From Isoetes taiwanensis (Eukaryota; Streptophyta; Lycopodiopsida; Isoetales; Isoetaceae): a DNA stretch of 64,000 nt. The stretch lies in the NCBI GenBank assembly GCA_021234155.1, contig JAJEKV010000027.1, positions 17,753,644 to 17,817,643 of the forward strand. The letters run 5' to 3'. Below are positions 27,601 to 40,215 of the stretch, in pieces. Made by a program: the position numbers and the translations under genes. The notes beneath the pieces are model-generated. The model made no database searches. It saw nothing but the letters and a program-made list of their open reading frames with translations, and was not told the DNA's origin. How positions within the stretch are numbered: position 1 is the first letter of the stretch; every line of letters starts with the position of its first letter.

Positions 27601-29690
27601 AAAAACTTCGGCTACCCTGGGTGACACCAACCGGGCGTTAGTACTTTAGAAGGTACATTGAGGCATGAGCAAAGTAACCGAGTGAGGCCGGAGCAATGCA
27701 TCTAAGTAGAGTAGCAAAAGAACATCGTTAAAGACTAATAAAAGTACTCATTAGCAACATCATGAGAATTCTGCCGGCAGCTATTTTAAAGTGTAAGACG
27801 GGAACAACAAGAGGCGATTTGGTACGTGGTATGCATGGAAATGGGAGAATGGACTTTAACACCCGTGCTAGCATGGAGCAGCGACGATAGGCCGATACTA
27901 CTGGGAATTACTTCAAAGTATCATGAGTAGCTCCACTAGAAGCTCGTAATCAAATATCCAAATGATATGCTAGGTAGCTTTTTACCAGCATGGTGAAACA
28001 AAATAAGAAGAAAAGGAAAGCTTCAAATATGCTTCATCCGCCATAGTCCCCCACCAAGTAGACTAATTCGGCCATAGCAATGATCTAAGTACTCATCATA
28101 CAAAACGATCTAAGTGCCTGGCGTACAAAATTGGTCCAAACCTCGCCATTAGCACTTCAAACAACATTAAGACACCGTTAAGCCGGAAATAAAACCAAGG
28201 CGCTTAGCATTAACCTGCATGATTAAAAAAAAAAAATGGATATTCGGCCCGTGTAATCGATCAACTTCATCACTCTTCGTGATCTCCAGCCACAACTTAG
28301 CAAAAATCTAAAACCTTATCGACGAAGAAGAATGATGGATGGCAGATCAAGAGTACTGCGAAGTCTTCGCATCCTTTGCCAACAAAAAATTAGAAAGGCC
28401 CAACAAGAACTCAGTATTTCTGGCCAGAATATACGCGCGCCAGCAAAAATAGAAAATGTAATCGTGTCCGGATGTAGTGCCAGTGTAACAGGAAAAACTA
28501 GAGGAGCCGCGAAGAAGATATCTGAAAGGGTCATGGAGTCATCATGAGTCAGAGCCGAGTTTTGATGTATCAGACAGAATAAAACCCTAGTGGATAGGTC
28601 AATCTTAACCAGGCAAAAACACCCGCCTATGCATAAGAAGAACAATCAGAAATACGCCTGTCAAATTAATTTTTATCATCACCAGAGATGAGCAACGCGT
28701 TTTAGTGATCTTCCACGAGCACAACGGAGAAGCCGCTAACGAGATGTGTGTGCACCTTGGGAAAACCCATAAACGTCAGCCAGATAGACCACAAAACTAC
28801 TAGTAGATGAAATGCTCACACGCAAGCTAGCTAAACAGGGGATAGATTCTCCTTTGCTAGTGAGAGACATTAATCGAAAAGAGTGAACAACCACCAAGCA
28901 AGCCAGAGATGATCGCGACAAGAAGAAGCAAAGGTTCAATAGTTTCCCCAAACACGCTGGCCGCAGAGGCAACCATTCGAGACTTAGATCCAATCTCTGT
29001 GAACCAAGACATTCACTTAACACATCTATGTGGAGAATTTGCCAAATTTAATAATTTTAGGTGGAGCAATTTATCCCATGTCCACATCCAAACACTTCCA
29101 CTGGTTGAGGAACCTCGAAGATGCTGCTACCGGGATGGGGAAGAGGCCCACAATCTAACAAAGAGCTCCTCAGACGTGGAAGAAAACAAACTTTTCTCTC
29201 GCTTAAAGACGCATCACATATCCAACAGTATCATCACTGTGGTTGCTGCACATTGGATGGGCAAAAATCAGCCACCCCAAAATTCTATCGTCAATCCCAT
29301 CCAGAGCAATGAATCTCAGCCCCAAAGCCCTACGACAAAAGATGACCAGAATCATACTAGCCGCAATCGTTAAAAACCTCAAATGAAATGCCAACGCCGC
29401 TGGGTCTTGGATGCACAGTGCTGCTAAAGGTCATTGACATGTATATTTGCAGTGCAGCCACCCACATGAGACATCACAATGAAGCACACGCTTGGGGATT
29501 AATATGAATAAGATTCCAACCCATCCGAAGTATGCCGCACCCTCAAGGAATGTACACGGATATGGGATGCAAAGGATACAACAAGGCCTATGGGAGACTA
29601 GGCTTGATAGCTTGCCTTCTAGAAAGGGAGACACCGCAAGTGATTGCCGCACCAACCTTAAGCCGTGAGAGTCATTCTATCAAGGAGGAG
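27601..29690. other. Intergenic, no recognisable gene
   Basis: No domain recognised. It lies between two LINE remnants on the - strand and is likely more transposon debris. Confidence 0.4.
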
Positions 29691-29699
29691 CCTCCAAAT

Positions 29700-30430
29700 G
29701 AACTTTTGAAATCATGACCCCGCCTTGCACTAAGTCCAACATTCCAAGCCCACCAAATCAGCCTTTTAGGCTTCTTGGATGCACTTAGCCCAAAAGATAC
29801 CTTAACAACAAAGACCTCTCATGTACCACCCCGCATGAAATTCCTAACAATACGTGACGCATCTCATTCATCTTACATTGAGGAGCCAGAAGACAGATGC
29901 CATATAGACATGGGTGTTGGGCTGAGACTACCTTGCAAATCAGGATCTTACCGTGCAAAGATAACTTAGCCACCTTCCAATTCTAATGTATGTTTCTCAA
30001 GACTAATGATCTCATTCCAGAGGCGTAAACGCACCCCCACAGCATGCCCAAAGCTTTCAGGTTGGACCATGAGGAAGCACCGCCCAGCGATAGTCAAGAA
30101 TACAAGAGGGAATCAAAGACTATCCAAAGGTCCATAGAGCGGGCAATTTCTCCAACCTAAGCAAACCCAGAGGCCAGAGAGGAAAGTATCTAGGAGCGTT
30201 TCAGTACGGAGTAGTTTCACTGTTGCCATAAGAAAAGGAAAGTGTCATCAAAGATAATCGACACACACCTCCCCGAGAACTATCCAACATGGGCGCACTC
30301 TCGATGACACCTCTCGAGCCGCACACATCAAAGAGTTAGGGTAATAATTCTGCAAATAAATAGTGAAGAGCAAGGGCGCCAGCAACCACGCAATAAGGGT
30401 GAGTTGTCAGGCTGCTTGGGGTTTGGAGTT
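29700..30430 (-). mobile_element. LINE reverse-transcriptase fragment
   Basis: On the - strand there is APLLFTIYL (about 30,370), the end of the RQGCPLSPLLF block. Next comes FDDTFLFLWQQ (about 30,230), standing for YADD. Then LRLWNEIISLEKHTL and NWKVAKLSLHGKILICKVV (about 30,030-29,920) match the L1-type block with the W-K-x-LS-x-GR signature. The order is right and the frames are broken. This is a 5'- and 3'-truncated dead LINE copy. Confidence 0.65.
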
Positions 30431-31585
30431 GATCCGCCAAAGTGGAGGCGCTTTTCAAATAGGGTTTAGTTTCAAATAGGATAGATAAGATTAAAAAATA
30501 AAGACATGCTAGAATTTATCCCTTCATTGGATGGGAGGCTGATAATAATTTGAACTAAGGCCTATTGCTTATTTGTGGGAATCTATCACCATTTGAAAAA
30601 TAGCAAATTTTAAGTAACTAGAGAAATGCCAAAGGACATGCATCGTACATCTAATTTGCAGCAACCCTCATTGATAGGCATTTCAGTGTATTTTGTCGAT
30701 CTTTTGCTTATAAAGCCGAAATTGTCTAAATATCTTTTAATTTGTCTACAATTTCAAAAAATGGATTCTTCTGTGGCTGCTCATTTTAGAACTATAGTTT
30801 CATGGGGTGCTTTCCAAATTTCATTTTGTTATCCAAACTTTGTCACCTATGATATGTATGGTTAGTATTGTATAAGTTTTTTCTAGCTTCTAAATTTTAA
30901 ATGCACTTCACCCTATATGTATGAGTTTTGGATATATTCTTGTACCTAAACTTTAGGTGCTTAGGGTGCATCCCCATTAGGTCATATCCTACTCAATTTG
31001 CCACATGGCAATCCAGCTTCATTCCCATTATCTTCAACACACCAGAGTTGTCCAGGCAACTTCAAAGGCAGCGTAGACTTTGTACTCCGCCCATTTCTAA
31101 CCTGCTTATCTTTCTAGCAATGATGCTTTGTCTTCTTGCCATCAGACAAATCTTGGGGTCAAAGACAAATCTGATGAAGTGGGGAATTGGTCACCGGAAC
31201 TGCATCGCTCATGCGTAAAAATCCAGCTCTTTCCTATGGGGATGCACTCTTATAATACTTGACTTACAGTACTCAAATGAAACAAATTAAGCATTACAAA
31301 TCCCCAAAGACATTTTGATCCTTCCAAAAAATTCAAGGAATTGTAAATGCGACGTTACCGAGTTGCCATACACCTGTGCCACCATTCCACCTCATGACTG
31401 CTTACCTCAAGCACCCCAAATTTCCATTAGCCTGGCTTCTTCCTTCCCCTAAACATCACTGCTGGAAACACCTCAAGACATCATCATTTGGGTGTGCATA
31501 ACCTACCATAGGGATGCAATAGCCAAATTCTTTTTGGGTCCACTCTGGCCTCAAAACAGCCATCTTGGGCTTCGGAAACATGCCA
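30431..31585. other. Intergenic, AT-rich, no recognisable gene
   Basis: No gene or element boundary seen. Directly borders the left arm of the foldback structure. Confidence 0.4.
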
Positions 31586-31589
31586 CAAA

Positions 31590-33060
31590 GGTGGCTCCAA
31601 CATGCCAAGGTGTCTCAACATGCCACACCCAACACATGTTGGCTACAAGCCTGTAACATGCCACTCCAGGCTCAACATGAAGTGGCTCAAAGCCACAGAG
31701 CAGCCCAACATGCCACCTAGGTTTCATCAGTCAAGGTGGAAGCTCGAATCGCGGCCACCCAAGCCCAACCTGCGTGTGGTTTCAAATATTGGAAGGGTTG
31801 TCAAACGCGCCACCCAGGATCCAACATGCCACCTAGGCTCAAATACGCCAAGGTGGCCTGGGCAACATGCTAACACCTAGGCTCCAACATTGGTAGTGGG
31901 TCACAAACATGCCACCTAGGTTTCCAACATGCCACCTTGGCTCAAACATGCCAAGGTAGCGCAAACATGCCATGCTGGCTCCAACACATGCCAAGGTGGC
32001 TCAAACATGCCATGTGGGCCCAAATACGCCAAGGAAGCCCAAACATGCCACCCCAATAAAACATGCCATGCGTCTAAAACGCTCATGGTCTAAATACGCC
32101 GCGTGCCCAACATGCCACCTAGGGAAAGCTCCTCCAACATGCCACCTAGGCTAAAACATGCCAAGGTGGTTCAAACATGCCACGCTGGCCCAACATGCCA
32201 CCTAGGCTCCAACATGCCAAGGTGGCTCAAACATGCCATGCGCTCTAACATGCCACCTAGGCTCCAACGCGGCCTCGCCAAGGTGTTCAAACATGCCACC
32301 ACCTAGCTGGTTAAAAACGTTATGCTACTCTAGTTTGGAAGATGCCACCAGGCTCAACATGGCGGCTTAAACATTAAGGTGGCTCGTAATAAACCACGCT
32401 GTGCTCCAACATGCCACCCAGCCCAACATTAAGCGTGCCCTCAAACATGTCACCCAGTCCAACATGCCAAGGTGGCTCTAAACATGCCACCTAGAAACAT
32501 GCCAAGGTGGCGCAAACATTTGAAGGTGGCTCAAAACAGCACGCTGGTTTTGTACTACGCAACAAGTACCTTTCCAATATCACGCCAAGGTGGCTCAAAC
32601 ATGCCAAGAATGTTCCAATATGCCACCCATTCAAACACCATGCCAAGGTGGCTCAAATATGTCAAGATCATGTGCTAAGGTGAGCTCAAACACAAATTAG
32701 TTCAAATACGTACAGGAGCCAAAACATGCCACCTAGGCTAAAACATGCCAAGGTGGCTCAAACATGCCCAACATGCCACCTGTGCTCCAACATGCCAAGG
32801 CTCAAACATGCCAAGGTGGCTCAAGCATGCCATCGTGAGGATCCAACATGTCACCTAGGCTCCAACATGCCATGTAGTCAAACATGCCACCCAGGCTCCA
32901 ACATGCCACCTAGGACCATCATGCTAGGGGTGGCTTCAAAACACGCTAAGGTGGCTCAAACATGCCCCGCTAGGCTCCAACATGCCAAGGTGGCTCAAAC
33001 ATGCCACCTAGGCTCAAGCATGCCGCCTAGGCACTCCAAGGGTGACATGGCATGCCAAGC
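31590..33060 (+). repeat. Left array of the 38-bp dyad unit
   Basis: Degenerate tandem copies of two alternating 19-bp halves, GCCACCTAGGCTCCAACAT and GCCAAGGTGGCTCAAACAT. The leading 11 bases of one half are the reverse complement of those of the other with one mismatch, so each unit can form a small hairpin. This copy is more decayed than the right array. Confidence 0.9.
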
Positions 33061-33149
33061 AAGCAAAGCCAAGTTTTGACTAGGCTAAAAATGAAAAGAT
33101 GTTCATCTTTGGTCTTTTCCATTGGGGTGATGTTGGCAAATTTTAGGTG

Positions 33150-35185
33150 ATATGGCTAGATGGTGCATTTACTACATGATTGTGACCGGCGCAGTTACAT
33201 ACCTTTTAGGAATTTTGGCAGAGGAGTTTGGCAAGGGATGCATTAGAGGGATTCTATGGCCGGCTAATTCCCTTTCCCCAATCGTCAGTGAGTTTGTACT
33301 GGGCTTTCCTTCACTCAGAGGGAAGAGGTCGTACCCTGTGGGATCTAACCTCGTAGTTGGGTTGCCGACAAGTACTTTTTACTGGGCCAGCCCTTCCGGA
33401 GGGCAAATGCCAATGCCCCCTCTCTTAGAAAGCTCCTGCTTCTATCCCACTGAATCCATCGCTCGCTAACCGCCGAAAGCAAAGTTCAAATCTAAGATCC
33501 GTTCTGAAGAACCTTATCAAAACTACAAAGCCCCGTCTACCCAAGTGAAACCTAAGTGTTTTGTCGCTCGAAAGCAAAGAGAGAAAGGCTCGAATGGAGA
33601 TCCGACTTTGCCATGTCGCTCGAATGGTGAATTACCCTAGAGACCAAGTTACAACGTCACTTTTGCAAACGCAAAGAGACACAAACCTCTACATGATGAT
33701 TTAATTATTTACGCTTATTCGACTAAGAACGCAGCTGGGATATGAGCGATTTTGGCGCTTTCTGGGAGCAAAGCGGTAGTCTCGCCCAAACCAGTCCCCG
33801 AAAATGCCATATTTTCGGAAACCACGCCGCGCAGTTAGCTTTACAGTTGCCCGTTCATCGCTAAGGGCCTCGGTGACTTTGGGGCTTAACTATCGTTTAT
33901 GGGTCCGGCTCTTCACTTCAACACCCTCACTTAATGCGGATGATATTGCAAGATCCCGGCCTAACCGACCAGATATGTGACCTCCGAATATAAATCCTCA
34001 GGTTGTTAGGTTATTGAAGGTTTACGCTGGGAGGCCGAAAGTTTAGTAGTGACTCCTGGGGATTATAGCCGCAGAAGCCGAACACCGCCGTGGCATACTA
34101 GAATTGACTCGTAATGGGGGCTTTGATTTATCCTCCTCCAAGTGTGGCGCACTTAAACTCTCTTCTTCTTCTTTCTTTTCGCAGAGTAAATTATACTATC
34201 TCGTACGGCCAATAGACCAAACCTTCCCCACTTTTCAAGCCTTATAGCTTATAAAGTAATCAGCAAATTTCACCATGTCCAAAGTGCAACTCTACTAAAT
34301 CTCTAATCTCCATAACGTGAAACCTTCGGCCGTCTAGCAACACACAGTCCTGTCGGACGTAATTCGTGATTCGTACAATGTCACAGAGTGGTGTTGCCGC
34401 AGAGAAGACTCGCCCCAAACTCTTCTAAGCGCTTTCCTCGGGCCCCAGCTGGGTCCTCTCCCGGCTCCCGTGGTCGCGGATGGGCAACCTCCCACTCCTG
34501 AACTCGTGAAACCACCCCTGCTAATAAGTAATCGAAAAACATCGTATGAGCCACACCGCAAGACCAGTTGTAAGTGGTGACTACCTCTTTCAAAGCGCTA
34601 GAAGTTTCATGTTCAACACGCGTTCAGTTAATTAAGGCCCAAGAGGTGGATGGTATTATGTCATGTAGAGTAAAATTAGAAAGTTATATGTGTTTGAATT
34701 CCATAAATTGGTTCCAGGGTATTTCTTGTTATTCGACGAGAGGAAGTTTACTCTCTATTTCGAGTTTTAGACCGCTAATGATAAAACACCGTTTCTACAC
34801 TCACGACACGCAGATTTTCGCTTTGATAAGCAAGTCCCATCGGGACGGACTTACTTAATTTTTCGGTGTTATTGAATTTGGATTCAATCTAAGCCGGAGA
34901 GATAGGAAAAACGAAGCTCCGTGAGGGGGCATTGGCATATGCCCTCCTGTAGAACAGAGGCGCCTCCCGCAACCTTTGCCCTGCTTCAGTGTAGTCTCTC
35001 TTCCGTGAGGAAGCGAAAGTCCCGCCTCGTTCGACGGCTTAAGGGTGTCGCTTTCAGTTCTTCAAGATACCCCTGCTTATCTCTCAGCAACTCTTCTACT
35101 AAAATTCCAAAGGTTATCATATTTTGCAAGGTTATAAAGTCCTAGCTCATCATGTCCACATCACTCACCATTCCAGCCATGCCAA
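33150..35185. repeat. Core of the foldback element
   Basis: Shares ordered blocks with 52,250-53,950 in the large DNA transposon. Examples are CCTTCCGGAGGGCAAATGC (33,393), the 33,650-33,800 block containing TACATGATG and GCGATTTTGGCGCTTTCTGGGAGCAA, TTTGATTTATCCTCCTCC near 34,130, and an inverted GGCATATGCCCTCCTGTAG block near 34,935. The core is therefore a repeated, partly self-inverted segment that travels with the arrays. No domain recognised in its short frames. Confidence 0.6.
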
Positions 35186-35399
35186 CCAAAATTTGCCAAC
35201 AACATCACCTAAGAAAAGACCAAAGATGGACATCTTTTCATTTTTGGCCTAGGGGCCAAAACTTTGGATCTTGCTTAGTTGGTATGCCATGTCACCTTAC
35301 TTGGAGTGCCTACGTGGCATATTGGTGCCTACAGTATGCCCGAGCCACACCGCATAAAGTCAGAGTTTACAGTTAGCTGTTATTTCCACATGGCATGTT

Positions 35400-37745
35400 T
35401 CAAACCTAAGGTAAGGCTCGAAAGCCATCTTGGCGTGTTGGGAGCCTGTGGTGTCTTTGGAGCCACCTTGGCAAGGTTTGAGCCTAGGTGGCATGTTGGA
35501 GCCTAGGTGAGTGATGGAGCCCTGGCAAGGGTACTCTTTTGAGCCACTCTTGGCATGCCTGGTTTCAGGTGGCATGTTGGAGCCCAAGCAAGGGTATGTT
35601 TGAGCCATCTTGGCATGTTTGGACCTCTAGGTGGATGCCGGACCCTAAGTGGCATGCCGCAGCCCAGCATGCCTGGAGCCACCCAAGTAGTTGGACTGCT
35701 GGGCATAAGCCTGGCTCACCCAAATGCCTGTTTCCAGTGGATGTCAGGAGCCTGTGGGTGGCATGTTTCGGAGCCACCTTGTCAGTGTTGGAGCCAAATC
35801 TTGCCGTTTGGGCCTAGGTGGATGTTGGAGCCTAGGTATATGTTGGGAGCTCGTGCATGGCATAAGACATGCATGGAGCCACCTTGGGTATGTTGGAGCC
35901 TAGATGGTATGTTGGGAGCCCACGTGGGCATGTTTGGAGCCACCTTGGTATGTTTGATCCACCTTGGCATGTTTGAAACTCTACGTGGCATGCCTCCGAG
36001 ACCGCGGCATGTTTGGAGCCACCTTGTCATGTTTGAGCCGCTTTGGGTATGTTTGGAGCTGTGATGTTGGAGCCTAGGTGGTGATGTTTGAGCCACCTTA
36101 GCATGTTGGAGCCTAGGTGGCATGTTGGAGCCCTCGCTGCAGCATGTTTGAGCCAACTTGGCATGTTGAAACCAAGGTGGCATCTTGGAGTCCGTGGCAT
36201 GTTTGACCCACCTTGGCATGTTGGGCCTGGGTGGCATGTTGGGCCCATGTGGCATGTTTGAGCCACCTTGGCATGTTTGATCCACCTTGGCATGTTTGGT
36301 AGCATGCTTGGAAACCTATGTGGCATGTTTGAGCCACCTTGGCATGTTTGGAGCCTAGGTGGCATTTTTGGCCACCCTTGGCATGATGAAGCCTAGGTGG
36401 CATGTTGGAGCCACCTGTTTGATCCACCATGGCATGTTGGGGCACGCATGGCATGTTTTAGCCACCTTTGCATGTTTGATCCTAGGTGGCATGTTGGGCC
36501 GAGGTGGAATGTTTGACCACCTTAGCATGTTGGAGCCGCGCATGGCATGTTTGTTGAGCATGTTGGAGCCTAGGTGGCATGTTGGAGCCTATGTGGCATG
36601 TTTGAGACCCGCGTGACATGTTTGGGCCACCTTGGCATGTTGGAGCCTAGGTTGCGTGCCATGTTTGAGCCACCTTGGCATGTTGGAGCCTAGGCGGCAT
36701 GTTGGAGCTTGTGTGGCATGTTTGAGCCACCTTGGCATGTTGAAGCCTAGGTGGCATGTTGCAGTCTAGGTGGCATGTTAGAGACCATGTGGCATGTTTG
36801 AGCCACCTTGGCATGTTGGAGCGAAGGTGGCATCTTGGAGCGTGCGTGGCATGTTTGAGCCACATTGGCATGTTGGAGCCTAGGTGGCACGTTGGAGCCT
36901 GCGTGGCATGTTTGATCCACCTTGGCATGTTTGAGCCAAGGTGGATGTTGGAGCCTAGGTGGCATGTTTGAGCCATCTTGGCATGTTGGAGCCTAGGTGG
37001 CATGTTGGAACCCACGTGGCATCTTTGAGCCACCTCAACATGTTTGAGCCTAGGTGGCATGTTGAAGCCCGTGTGGCATGTTTAAGCCACCTTGGCGTGT
37101 TGGAGCCTATGTGGCATGTTGGAGCCCATGTGGCATGTTTGAGCCACCTTGACATGTTGGAGCCAAGGTGGCATCTTGGAACGCGCATGGCATGTTTGAG
37201 CCACCTTGGCATGTTTGAGTCTAGGTGGCATGTTCGAGCCTGCGTGGCATGTTTGAGCCACCTTGGCATGTTGGAACCTAGGTGGAATAATGGAGCCCGT
37301 GTGGCATGTTTGAACCACCTTGGCATGTTTGAGCCTAGGTGGCATGTTTGAGCCACCTTGGCATGTTGGAGCCTAGGTGGCATGTTTGAGCCACCTTTGC
37401 ATGATGGAGCCTAGGTGGCATGTTGGAACCCGTGGCATGTTTGAGCCACCTTGGCATGTTGGAACTGGCGGCATGTTTGAGCCACCTTGGCATGTTTGAT
37501 CCTAGGTGGCATGTTGGAGTCGAGGTGGCATGTTTGAGCCATCTTGGCATGTTGGAGCCTAGGTGGCATGTTTGAGCCACCTTGGCATGATGGAGCCTAG
37601 GTGGCATGTTGGAGCCCACGTGACATGTTTGAGCCACCTTGGCATGTTGGAGCCTACGTGGCATATTTGAACCACCTTGGCATGTTGGAGCCCACGTGGC
37701 ATGTTTGAGCCACCTTGAAATGTTGGAGCCTGCATGGCATGTTTG
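35400..37745 (-). repeat. Right array of the 38-bp dyad unit, inverted
   Basis: Reverse-complement orientation of the unit (TTGAGCCACCTTGGCATGTTGGAGCCTAGGTGGCATGT as two halves). From about 36,600 to 37,700 the copies are very regular. The unit lacks stop codons in several frames, so long apparent open frames occur on both strands here. They are artefacts of the repeat. Confidence 0.92.
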
Positions 37746-38005
37746 AGCCTGAGCTAAATTGGATGAAATTTTAGCAATTTTTTATATGCGATGGATGAAT
37801 GGTGTACTTTTGTCTAGGAAAAATGGTCTTGCGAACTTTGGTCTCGACAAATGGCAATGGTGTATGAAAAGGGAGAAAATGATGGATAAAGAGATGATTT
37901 TTTTGGGTGGAATGGTAGTGAAGACCTTGGGCAAATCATGCCTTAAGAAGTAATATCATGGCTCATGCAAAGTACCATTGAATTCGAGTGGTCTTCCAAC
38001 TTTGG

Positions 38006-39515
38006 TGTGACGTTCCAGTATAATATATGCCCCAAATACGTATATTATATTGCCACGTCACGCGTACATGTCATCATGACAAGTACTAGCGAGACGTAAA
38101 GGGTTGCACCTAGGGGGCAACCTCGTAAGTTGTGCATGTTTAATAAACATATGCAACTATAAACCCCATGCCAAATGGAAAAACCCCATTTGGCTAATGT
38201 TAACCTAACCCTAAGGGTGTCTATATAAGGGCTTCCCCCTTAAACCCTAAACCCTTCCTCCTTTTTTTTTTAGGGTTTCCAAAAGCGCCATTTCCATTAA
38301 GCCAAGACCCTAGACCGCATTGCCGGGCTCAAAAGCCGCCCTTGCACAATAGATCTTGGAGGCGACACCCGGTCTTGATCAGGATCAGGCATGGGCGCAT
38401 TCCGAGGGATCTGGAGCAAGTCGGGCGCCCGGTAAATAGTCATTTTGTTGTGCAAAGCTGCCTTTTTAGCTTGGCAATGAGCTGGTTTTAGCAGTTAGTT
38501 CAGCCTTAGAGGCCTTATAGATCCGAGATCGAAGCCCTAACAAAAGAACCTAACTTTGGATGTTTAGGTAGGTAGATTAGATGTTATTCTACAATTCGGT
38601 TCTTGATGATTATGGCGTTCATTCTATGCTCTCCGGTGTATTGGGAAGGGGGTAGAGACCTAAAAGCCCTTTGTGCTTGAGATGTTCCTAGAATAGCCTC
38701 ATTAATACCCAATTAATGCGGCATGTGCACAAAAGCCTTTGGTTGTAGGTGGAGGGCTAGGCCAGATGGAAAAGGGGACTTGTCCCATCAGCGATTGATC
38801 CCTCGGTGTGTAAAGCCTACCGGGGGATCTTAGTGAGCTAGGCTTAATGGTTTGCTCTTGGGCGTGGGCAAGGCATGAGCTTCGACACCTTTGGGGTTAT
38901 CGTGCAAAGCCTTCCATGAGGTTCAAGTCGAATAAGGCGGTGGCCCTCTAGCCACTGTGATGGGCATGCATGCCTCGGGAGGGAGGTGACTCTCCTGCTG
39001 CCTCATCGGGGCTGGGGAAATGCAACCTAGGGTAGCCCTCTTGGCTATATACCGGCGGGCTACGGTCAGGTCCCAATACTTTTCAACCTACTCTGCAAAG
39101 TGTGCAGGGGGGCGGATGGAGTGGACTACCAACAGCCATGTTCTTATGCCGGTCAATTCATTGCCATGACTTCGGTCATTGACTTGGCCCAAAGCCGTCG
39201 GTCGATCCCTATGAGTCGAGGCCGGGTAGGATCTCCCCATGTTGATGCTATTGATGTTGTTGTATATGTGATGTTGTGATGTGTTCACACCCTTGGTGAG
39301 CTTATTGATGTATTGATGTTATGTGCTCATGTTTATTCAAGCTTTACAGCGCTAGGACGATCGAAGGAAGGCGAGCAAATGACCCATCCACTCTTCCACC
39401 GGCCCGGTTCATGGGATTGGTGTCAGTGGATGGCCTTTAATTTGGCTATCAATGGGATGAACTCGCCCGGATCACGATGGGAGCATGCGTATCTACAGTA
39501 GAGAACGATCCGCGA
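38006..39515 (+). repeat. 5' LTR
   Basis: About 1,510 bp. Its first 537 bases match 49,181-49,743, and the remainder matches 58,980-59,966, which defines the split 3' LTR. It starts TGTGACGTTCCAG. Its last bases (CGCGA) have drifted from the CA end preserved in the 3' copy. It contains a TATA box, telo-box and hairpins near the start. Confidence 0.88.
38221..38254 (+). promoter_or_regulatory. LTR promoter: TATA box and telo-box
   Basis: CTATATAAGG at 38,221 is followed by AAACCCTAAACCC at 38,242. The same pair is kept in the 3' LTR (TATA at 49,418). Telo-boxes near transcription starts are common in plant promoters of genes expressed in dividing cells. A 9-bp inverted repeat (GCCAAATGG / CCATTTGGC, 38,170-38,194) lies about 27 bases upstream. 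Confidence 0.65.
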
Positions 39516-39526
39516 TGGTATCGAGC
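39516..39526 (+). promoter_or_regulatory. Primer-binding site (initiator tRNA-Met)
   Basis: TGGTATCGAGC lies at the end of the 5' LTR. It matches the usual plant TGGTATCAGAGC with one base missing. It fixes the LTR end independently of the LTR-LTR comparison. Confidence 0.75.
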
Positions 39527-39720
39527 ATGATCTTGGTAGACCAAGTTAGAGCGACCATTCCCTGTTAGGACTAACAATAGACTTCGATCTTGGGAATAGC
39601 CACCCAAGCATAAACACATAAAAGTGGGAAAAAATTTTCCAATTTCTAGTGCGATAAGTAGAAAAATGCTAAGTTAGTAAAATTTCTAGCAAAACCCTAA
39701 AATTATGGCCAAAAAAGTGT

Positions 39721-40003
39721 GACCCCTCACGAGTGCGCCCGCACCAAATCCGTCATTCTGGTTACTTCTACCTGCTTGTGTGAGTGGTCGTATTATCGAT
39801 GACTTAGGTAGATGCATAATTGGTAGTGTAAATTGATAGATGCGGGCAGCAATCCTTAGATTTGAGCTAGAATTGCATGTTATAGCATTAAGAGAGCATG
39901 TATGTAAATTGAAAATTAGAGTAAAAAGGATGACCCCTCCGCGAGTGCCCGGACCAAATCCGCCATTCTGGATTAGCCTCTGCCGCCGCGGTGTGGAGTG
40001 GTG
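39721..40003 (+). repeat. First pair of hairpin-forming repeats
   Basis: Copies at 39,721-39,790 and 39,931-40,003. Each reads CCCCTC-N-GAGTGCGCC, then CCAAATCCGYCATTCTGG, then ends near GTGTGAGTGGT. The outer parts are roughly complementary (CACTC-rich against GAGTG-rich), and the centre has AATCCG facing CGGATT in the better-preserved copies. They lie directly upstream of the TATA box of the H3-like gene. Confidence 0.75.
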
Positions 40004-40107
40004 ACACACTTGCCCAAACAAATCTAATGTATTGATCCTATAAACATTAATACCTTGCGGGATTGTACAACATTTATTTGCGAGGTCCAAACCTAAAACC
40101 CCAGACC

Positions 40108-40116
40108 TATAAATAG
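40108..40116 (+). promoter_or_regulatory. TATA box of the H3-like gene
   Basis: TATAAATAG lies 108 bases before the ATG at 40,216. The leader that follows resembles the one after the TATA box at 41,970, with the shared block CCTCATTT and then a CCCTACT block. An internal promoter inside an LTR element, separate from the LTR, is unusual. Confidence 0.6.
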
Positions 40117-40215
40117 ACATTTAGGGTTCCTCATTTGCACTTTCCTTCCCTACTAGCGCTCATCGTTCAAAGGCGATTCTTGGCGCCCGGGATGGCGGTA
40201 GAACCAATTCAAAAC

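Larger units (their letters stand above)
31590..37745. mobile_element. Foldback-like element with tandem-repeat arms
   Basis: Two arrays of the same short unit face each other. 31,590-33,050 reads GCCACCTAGGCTCCAACAT / GCCAAGGTGGCTCAAACAT; 35,400-37,745 reads its reverse complement. The symmetry continues into unique sequence. About 95 bp after the left array (33,060-33,150, with AAAATGAAAAGATGTYCATCTTTGGTCTTTTC) recur inverted at about 35,185-35,290. Foldback transposons of other organisms have long inverted termini made of short tandem repeats, and this layout fits that description. No transposase was recognised, and no target-site duplication could be defined because the array edges are ragged. 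It ends only about 260 bp before the left LTR of the large retrotransposon. Confidence 0.6.

Noticed and set aside
31590-33060. CRISPR-like appearance of short repeats
   Set aside because: There are no unique spacers; the repeat units abut directly, and the context is plant nuclear DNA.
36600-37700. Open frames of 100-170 codons on both strands rich in Pro-Arg-Leu-Gln-His or Trp-His-Val-Gly
   Set aside because: They are translations of the 38-bp repeat, which lacks stops in several frames. Period and composition follow the DNA unit, not a protein family.
38242-38254. Telomere-like AAACCCTAAACCC
   Set aside because: Too short for a telomeric tract. It is a telo-box downstream of a TATA box and is repeated in both LTRs.
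38006-38542. A short LTR of 537 bp ending at CCCTAACA
   Set aside because: The apparent end is only where the nested transposon splits the 3' copy. The primer-binding site and TTTGG duplications place the real ends at 39,515 and 59,966.
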